Assembly: GCA_950295325.1 (NCBI GenBank)
Contig: OX485807.1
Location: 2,296,501 to 2,360,500 of the forward strand
DNA: 64,000 nt
Direction of reading: 5' to 3'
DNA from: Polytrichum commune
Taxonomy: Eukaryota > Streptophyta > Polytrichopsida > Polytrichales > Polytrichaceae
Position numbers and translations under genes: made by a program. This document shows, one piece after another, positions 57,718 to 64,000 of the stretch. Under the pieces are notes generated by a model that was not told where the DNA came from, searched no databases, and was given only the letters and a program-made list of their open reading frames with translations. Every line of letters starts with the position of its first letter. Positions within the stretch are counted from its first letter, which is position 1.

Positions 57718-60700
57718 CTAAGGCAAAATGATGCCGTGTCCTACAAAACTGTTCGGCCCTAAGGGGGACCGCTGAAGAGGGCTCTCGCAAGGCCACTGGA
57801 TGTCGATGAAGAGAAAAACATCGCGATGTTAGAGAGGTTACGAACGCGCGTTCGTAAAAAAATGGTATTCTCAGAGGAGAGTTACCTCGTCATCGGGGGG
57901 AGGGGTAGCGGCGCTGGACCGAGCAGCAGGTCCCTCCTCAACGATTAACGAACGCGCGTTCGTAACCTCCACAGCTGCAGCCGCCTCTGTCTCCATGGCC
58001 TCTGCCTCACGCTCCGGTTGAGAGGCCTGTGTCGCCTGGATGCGCAGCGCGTCTTCTTCCTCGGCGCCCAGGTCGAGCGCGTCCATCCTGACATCCTCCA
58101 TCTACGCCGCATGGGTTTCTTCCACGTCCATCCCATGCACCCCTGGTGCGTCATTGGGGCTCCCCTGCGTGTCCTCCACAATGACCATGTCAGTGTGTCG
58201 CGCAGAGTCATCGCCATGTCTGTCTACTACCCTGGGGACGACGGTGAAAGACGATGCATCGGTGTATGAGGGCAGTCCTACCCTTGAAGGGGGAGGGGTG
58301 AGGACTGGAGGACCTGAAGATTCACGAACGCGCGTTCGTAAATCCTCGTCCTCCTGGATGGCCGCCGCCACAGCATCGTGGGAGGTGGTCGAGGGAACCT
58401 CTGGTGGCGGAGGAGTGCCAACAGGCGTGGGGTGGGGCGCCTGCTGGCGGGAAGGCCCTCCGGTGAACATGCCCGGTGGAGGGGATTGGGAGGGGTATCC
58501 TCCAGTGAAGGGGTAGGCCGGCTGGGGGGGCGCCGAGAAGCTCTGCATACGCTGGAGCATGGCGAGGATGGCGTCCGTCTTCTCGTTCGACTGCCTCAGC
58601 TCCTCCTGAATTGCGAACATTTTCTTGGCATTCTCCTCTGCCGCCTTCGCCATGTCCTCCTTCATCTTTTGCTCGAGCTTGGCGTTAAGCTCGGCGACGG
58701 ACAACGCCTCCTCTTTGACCCTCTTGTTTTTGTCAAAGTCTACCCCCAGCTCGACCATGATCTCCATGTCGCCCTCGTCCTCATCGGAGACCTCGATGAT
58801 TGCCCCCGGAGGCAGCTCCACGTAGGGGGTCTTCTTCATCCTCCGCCTCGTGTTGCGGTAGTGGTCCAACGTCGGTTGGGACCGTTGGTCCAGAAGGTCG
58901 AGGTTCTCCATCTTGGGAACCACGATCGGCCTGGGCGACACGGATGTTGAGCATCCCCCGGGAGTGCCGAATGCCTCTGCTCCAGACGTTCTCGCGGGGA
59001 GGACATCTTGGGTTGTCCCCGCCGACGACCCCGTGTATCCACCCGGAGTCCCTTGCACGTCGGATGGATTTCCCGACGGCGCCAAAATGCGGAGAGGAGT
59101 GACGTCCAAGGATCGGAGGATCGCCTCGACGTTGTAGGAGGGCGCGGGCTCGTCGTCGTCCGTCTCCATGGCGGGCATGCCTTCGTCGACGGGCATGTTG
59201 ATGTCCGTCCTCGGGAGGGACATGTCCTCCAGGTCCATCGTGGAGGCCTTCGCCCTGTGCACGTGGAAGTCCTCCTCGTCGATGGCTTCAATGAAGCTGT
59301 TGACGACCAGCCCCAGCATCTGAGATTCAAGCAAATACGTTAGAAAATACGAACGTGCGTTCGTAAACATCAACGACGAGAAACAATGTCATCAAACCCA
59401 AGACAAGTTGAGGTGAACTTTACGAACGAGCGTTCGTAAATATTAGTTGGAGAGCTTACCATCGCAGCGTACATGAACTTGCTGCCGCCACAAACGTTGT
59501 ACACGGTCTCTCCGCTTATTGCCACGCTCTGCAAAACGGAGACGTAGAACTCCAACCTGAGTTCCATCGCCGGGAAGACAGTGTACAAGGTCTCCTGCAG
59601 CAGATCCTTGGGAGGGGGATGGGGGATGTTGTAGATCTTCTTGAACGTAGTGTTCGCCTTGACAGGGGCTCGCCCATTCCGCAGCGCGTTGTACGTCAAG
59701 AAGACGAGGCTGACCGCCCCCACCTGTTTGTTCCCCCTGGCCTCGTTGATGGCCACGATCCCTTCCGTCTTGGCGGGCACGTAAGTGCTGTGGAAGATGC
59801 TGTACTCAAATTTGATCGACTTCTCGTACAGGTCGACTACAGCAGAGAGCTTCTCCTGCTCGACTATCCACAGCCAAACGTGAGGCTCCCTCATGTCCGG
59901 AGACTTGTGCTCCTTGAACTTGGCCATGAAGGGGTCGTAGAAAGGTATGTCCTTCCCCCCCTGCCTCGACGCACCGGGGATCCCCCTGAAATCGATCAGG
60001 GCAAATGGGCACCCCCGTCGATCCTCCCTCACCTCGGCCCTGCTCATGGTCCGGTCCCACTTGGAAAATGTCACCCTCTCCACTCCTTTTGTCAACAGAC
60101 AAAATCTGGCCACTCCTTCGAATGTGGCCAACCTCTTCCGCGTCAAAAAGCTTCTGTATTGCTCCACCTCCTGGGGATCCGTCTCGGTTTTCTTTGTCCT
60201 CTTGTTCCCCTTCTGCTTCAAAATGGAGGCGTGCTCCTTGACAAGACAACGCATTGAGGGTCCGGAGATGTTGTAGTCGACCTTGAACATCTTCCAGCTG
60301 GCCCAATTAATGTCCCCGTCGGCTAGGATGAGTGCGTACTCTGGTATTAGGGCGCTCAACTCCCTCATTGCAGCAGTCTTCAGCTTGCGGTGTTCGCACC
60401 ATTCCTTGATGGAATACGTGCCGGGCTTGTGTCTTGGCCTCTTCAAAAATATCTTCGGGTATGGGATGGTTCTTCCCACAGTGTTCCCAAGAAGATGCAC
60501 CGCGCACCTCTGCAACTCGGACTCTGTTAACCCTTGAAGGGACCTGAAGAACTCCCTCAGTAGTGGAGGGGCCTCCCCGGTCTTCTCCGCGCTGTACTTC
60601 TCCTCGGTGTCGGGGTTGACCAGATCGCCCGAGCTGTGCGCATCAAAAAATTGTGTCCACAACTCCCAAGTGTCCCTGTTGCAACAGATGAGGCGGAGCT

Positions 60701-62202
60701 CACCCTTGAGCTCCAGGACAGACTTGGTTGTTGTAGACTTCATGTCGATGGAGGAGAACTTGTCCACCATCGCGTCGCAGAATGCCTGCAGCAAGAAAAA
60801 CATCAGTAACGCACAAAATACGAACGCACGTTCGTAAGTTTGAATGTCAAAGAACTTGAAAATTTGAATGTCAAAGATATTTACGAACGTTCGTTCGTAA
60901 ACTCACCTTCCATTGTGGAGACGGCGTCTTCGCGTTCTCCCTTTCTTTAGGGGGGCACCCGTGGGCGACCCAGACGTCCCTTGCAGCCACTATGTTGGCT
61001 GCCCACGACGCCTCGAAGGCCTTGATTTTGTTGCCGGAGTTGAGGAAGGTGGATATCTTCCGCAGCTTGTCCCAATCGTCCGACCACACCAAGAACGCCT
61101 TCCAGTAGCGCAAGTCCTCCTTCAGCTCATGCTGGAAGTTGTCGTCCTTGAGAATTATTTGGGACGCCTCCAAGCTGTGTTGGCCGTCTATGATCCAGAA
61201 CTCTCCATTCTGGATCCGTGGCCAGTCCTTCTCCGTCGGACGGGATGTCAGCCCCTTCGGCATGACGCAGACGGTCTGCCTGTCCCACTTGACGTTGTTC
61301 ATTAGATTATTTATCTGCCACTTCACACCACCGCTTTCGCGAGAGCGAACCACCCATTTGTTGGGGGACATCTCGCACTTGAAGCAGTCCACGTTGAATG
61401 TGAAGTGGCGTCCCATGGGCCAGCAATCCTTCGAGTAGTTGTTGAAGTCTCGAAGGATCCTCGTGGCCTTCACAGCGTCAGGGTTCTCACCCTTTTTCAA
61501 GGGGGTGGGCATTACGACAGGCGAGGTCACCTCTGCGGTCTCCGTTACTCCCGATTTCTCCATCTCCTCCCTTGTCCTCTTCGATGGCGTGGAGTGTCTA
61601 CTGGGGCCCTCCGTCGCCCTGCTAGCGGAAGGCACAGGCCTGGGTGCACTTCTAGATCCTCCTGCCCCTGATGTGGATGGTTTCCTGGGGCTCTTCTTCT
61701 TCTTGTTTGCCTCAGTGACCACACTGTTGTATTTGGAGATGTTCAATGCCAGGGCGTTCAATTTCCTTGCAGTCCAGTATGGGCTCAACGCATATTTGGA
61801 GAAGAGGCCGTCCAGGTCGAAGTGCTTGGCATCTTCCGCTACGTTATTGGTGGCGTATTGGTAGGAGAAGGTATTTTTCTGAAAATGTAACAAGAGGTTG
61901 ATATGATCCTTCTTGTTCTTCATGTCCAGAATTACATACTCCCCCTGGGCCTCTATGGACTCTATCTCCCACGTCTTCATTTGAACCCACTGTTCGGGCT
62001 GGTCCGGTCTTGTCTCCAGCTCGTAGGTGAAGCGCATGCAGAAGAGGCCGTCCCCGATCTTCTCTGGCAGTGCCGTCCACTCCCCCATGAAGTCTTCCTT
62101 GGGGACATAGTTGTCGTTGCCGTTATCGTCTAACACCGACTCTGGGAGGCCATCGACCTTCACCGCGAACATCTCAATGGCGCTTCTGCTTGATCTTGCC
62201 AT
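57718..62202 (-). CDS. ParB/sulfiredoxin-like gene 1 (DGQHS motif), four exons
   Basis: Exons 62202-60907, 60785-59460, 59319-57886 and 57795-57718, all phase 0 with GT-AG borders, predict about 1,377 residues. Exon 1 has a basic Ser-rich linker (~residues 190-260), then KWVVRSRESGGVKW, INNLMNNVKWDRQTVCVMP and NGEFWIIDGQHSLEASQIIL, the order of a ParB/Srx-like fold. Exon 2 (442 codons) has no motif I recognise. Exon 3 is acidic, with a coiled coil (LSVAELNAKLEQKMKEDMAK) and Pro-rich parts, and one in-frame TAG at 58104-58102. Each intron holds family A palindromes and two more lie in exon 3. DNA or nucleotide binding is inferred from the fold only. Start: first ATG after an AG at 62203, or further upstream if exon 1 is spliced. 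Confidence 0.6.
57838..57857. repeat. Family A palindrome in intron 3 of ParB-like gene 1
   Basis: TTACGAACG, centre CG, inverted arm. Confidence 0.85.
57948..57963. repeat. Family A palindrome inside coding exon 3
   Basis: Core ACGAACG, centre CG, inverted core. It is read in frame as VTNARSLI within an acidic region. Confidence 0.8.
58321..58342. repeat. Family A palindrome inside coding exon 3
   Basis: One mismatch in the outer arm, centre CG. Read in frame as DLRTRVRES. Confidence 0.8.
59347..59440. repeat. Two family A palindromes in intron 2 of ParB-like gene 1
   Basis: Sites at 59347-59367 (centre TG) and 59419-59440 (centre AG). They lie about 27 bp from the acceptor and 20 bp from the donor of the 140-bp intron. 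Confidence 0.9.
60817..60901. repeat. Two family A palindromes in intron 1 of ParB-like gene 1
   Basis: Sites at 60817-60838 (centre CA) and 60880-60901 (centre TT). The second begins five bases after the exon 1 donor GTGAGT, sharing its last base. Confidence 0.9.
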
Positions 62203-62230
62203 CTGCAACAGAATATAAACAATTAGTGAC

Positions 62231-62862
62231 TTTACGAACGAACGTTCGTAAGTGACATGCATATCCCACAGACTACGCAGTGTTAATGCGTCTTTGCAAT
62301 TGATGTAATTATATTTACGAACGTTCGCTCGTAAATGAGGGGTTGCAAGATCATATAAATTTTTAGTATTGAGTTTACGAACGAGCGTTCGTAAAAGATA
62401 TGAAGATCAAAGAGACTACTCGTCATGAATGTGTTTGTAATATATTTGGTTATTTTTACGAACGATCGTTCGTAAAAGATATAGGTTTTATAGGTTTGGA
62501 TTCATTTACGAACGTGCGTTCGTAAGTATGTCCATTTGGTCTATCTTTTCGGATATTTGGTTGATTTATCTTTCGTAAGTACATGTGATTTGTCTTATTG
62601 GTGTTCGCAAAATTGTATTTGTTCTTTAGATATTCATAGAGGTTCATATTTAAGTTAAGGTTCTTTCTGAGTGATATTTTGAGTATATTTACGAACGTGC
62701 GTTCGTAAATATAGATCATCTCAAAGAACGTGGAGTGCGTATTTACGAACGCACGTTCGTAAATGGAGGTTCGGTATGCAGTGTATGTCCATTTACGAAC
62801 GAGCGTTCGTAAATGGAGGTGGGTATGCAGTGTATGTCCATTTACGAACGAGCGTTCGTATA
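62231..62862. repeat. Family A palindrome cluster upstream of ParB-like gene 1
   Basis: Nine sites starting at 62231, 62314, 62374, 62455, 62505, 62688, 62742, 62792 and 62841. Arm TTTACGAACG; centres AA, TT, AG, AT, TG, TG, CA, AG, AG. The last three are about 50 bp apart in a short tandem duplication (GGAGGT...GTATGCAGTGTATG). Confidence 0.95.
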
Positions 62863-62869
62863 TGTGATG

Positions 62870-63340
62870 GTTTTGGGATCCCCTGTCCGTACATATATGT
62901 ATTCGTGTATATACGAATACGTATATGTATATAACTCACTTATTAGTTACTCTGCTTGCAGCCGTGCCTGCAAAATTTTGGTCAGAATGATGCAATTCTT
63001 CAATCATAAAGCAATTGAGATGCAGAATGAGATGCAGAATGAAACATGAAGAAAAGAGTGATAGTTCACATTGCATGTAACAAAAGAAATTGAATTCAAG
63101 AAGCAACATTTTCAGAATGTGAGAGGAGTTGGAAAGGATAACAAATTACATTGAAATGCTGCACACTGCAATCCCTACTTCTTCTCTTTCTGAAAATCCC
63201 AGAAATCCTCACAACTGCACACTCAATTGCCTTTCAAATGCACACTCAGATAACTCTCTAATGCAGACCTCAAGCCTTCACAGCTTATATACAAACCCTA
63301 GTATACTCCTATGTACACAAAACTCACAACCTTGTAGCTC
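62870..63340. other. Gene-free stretch with a minus-strand TATA-like box
   Basis: A near-palindrome GTATTCG...CGAATAC lies at about 62899-62920. TATATAAG is present on the minus strand at 63291-63284. The rest has no gene. It may be the edge of a retrotransposon LTR. Confidence 0.3.
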
Positions 63341-63344
63341 TCAA

Positions 63345-63690
63345 GCTTCTGAACTCTTAAGCAAACCCTAAACTCTCAAGCTTCCCTAAACTCTCAAGCT
63401 TCACTTCTGAAGCTTCCCTAAACTCTCAAGCTTCACTTCTGAAGCTTCCTTAAACTCTGAAGCTTCAACTCTGAAGCTTCCTTAAACTCTGAAGCTTCTA
63501 AAGATCACCCTCAAGCTCTCAATCCGAAACTCTGAAGCTTTCCTACTCAAGCTCTCAAGCTTTTGAAACTCACAAACTCTCACACTGAAAGCTTTCACAA
63601 ACTCACAAGCTTTCACAATGAAAGCTTTCACAAACTCAAAAGCTTTCACACAAGCTCTCAATCTGAAATCTCTCAAAACTTGCAACAAAA
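63345..63690. repeat. Tandem repeats rich in CTCAAGCTT and GAAGCTT
   Basis: Units such as CCTAAACTCTCAAGCTTCAC and TCTGAAGCTTCC recur many times. Variants with AAAGCTTTCACAAACTCA follow. Confidence 0.8.
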
Positions 63691-63867
63691 CTAATTTAAA
63701 ACTTCAAGACTAAAAAAAGCAAGAGCTTCGCTCTCTAAACGCTCCGCTCCTCCTCTCCTCGAAATGACAAATGAGGAGAAGAGGAAGGGGCGCGGGGAGG
63801 TAGGTGCGCCGCTAGGGTTTCCCAGCACCTGCCACGTGGCACAACTCCACTGGCTAGGGTTGGGAGA

Positions 63868-63945
63868 GAGATGGGATGGGATGGTATGGGAGGTGATGGG
63901 AAGGGATGGGATGGGATGGGATGCGATGGGAGATGGGAGATGGTT
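63868..63945. repeat. (GATGG/ATGGG)n microsatellite
   Basis: GGGAT and GGAGAT units repeat about 14 times with interruptions. Confidence 0.9.
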
Positions 63946-64000
63946 GTATATTGGAACCCTTCATGTTATTCTCATGCTTTGACATATTTATATGTAATGG

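Noticed and set aside
57945..60306. Overlapping ORFs in other frames of ParB-like gene 1
   Set aside because: High GC opens other frames. The chosen frame alone is continuous across three introns with correct splice sites.

Overview
This window is plant nuclear DNA. It has GT-AG introns, a multi-exon leucine-rich-repeat (LRR) receptor kinase, Ty1/copia and Ty3/gypsy retrotransposon coding, hAT and MULE-like transposases, MITEs and tRNA-derived SINEs. Nothing fixes the species. The density of nested transposons and the unusual mobile-gene families (DUF7869-like, ParB/sulfiredoxin-like) suggest a large repeat-rich genome, perhaps a seed-free land plant, but that is inference. There are no rRNA genes, no convincing tRNA genes and no bacterial features.

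Layout. 0.2-10.5 kb (minus): one LRR receptor-like kinase gene. 10.6-24.8 kb: repeat territory with MITEs, a hAT transposase split by other insertions and carrying a hAT-type MITE with an 8-bp target duplication, a ~178-bp tandem repeat, a SINE with a 12-bp duplication, a decayed copia fragment and A/T-rich tandem repeats. 24.85-37.2 kb: two copies in inverted orientation of a ~4.1-kb element with ends TGTGGGA...TCCCACA and 5-bp target duplications; it carries a 683-codon ORF of unknown family. The second copy sits inside a DUF7869-like gene and is itself interrupted by a 973-bp solo LTR. Between the copies lie an older copy of that solo LTR and a copia fragment interrupted by a MITE. 37.2-50 kb: the rest of the DUF7869-like gene (minus), a MULE-like transposase with SWIM zinc finger (minus), and a divergent gene with a ParB/sulfiredoxin-like DGNHR motif (plus) that is cut off by a gypsy fragment. 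50-53.6 kb: gypsy RNase H-integrase and its 3' LTR. 53.6-55 kb: a second copy of the 5' end of the receptor kinase gene. 55.4-62.9 kb: a proline-rich ORF, an FCP1-like HAD phosphatase gene and a four-exon gene with a ParB-like DGQHS motif (all minus). 62.9-64 kb: tandem repeats.

The most unusual content is three families of short perfect or near-perfect palindromes (22 bp: 10-bp arms around a 2-bp centre) clustered around the mobile-type genes. Family A (arm TTTACGAACG, about 30 sites) lies upstream of the DUF7869-like, FCP1-like and ParB-like genes, in all three introns of the ParB-like gene and twice inside its coding sequence. Family B (arm GTTTGGGTCG) forms an 11-unit array with a 32-bp period just upstream of the second ParB-like gene, and a 2-unit array with the same period in the MULE intron. 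Family C (arm CCCTGTGCGT) lies next to TATA boxes in front of the same ParB-like gene and shows compensatory changes. ParB proteins are known to bind palindromic parS sites, so a transposon-borne ParB-like protein acting on its own palindromes is a testable but unproven reading.
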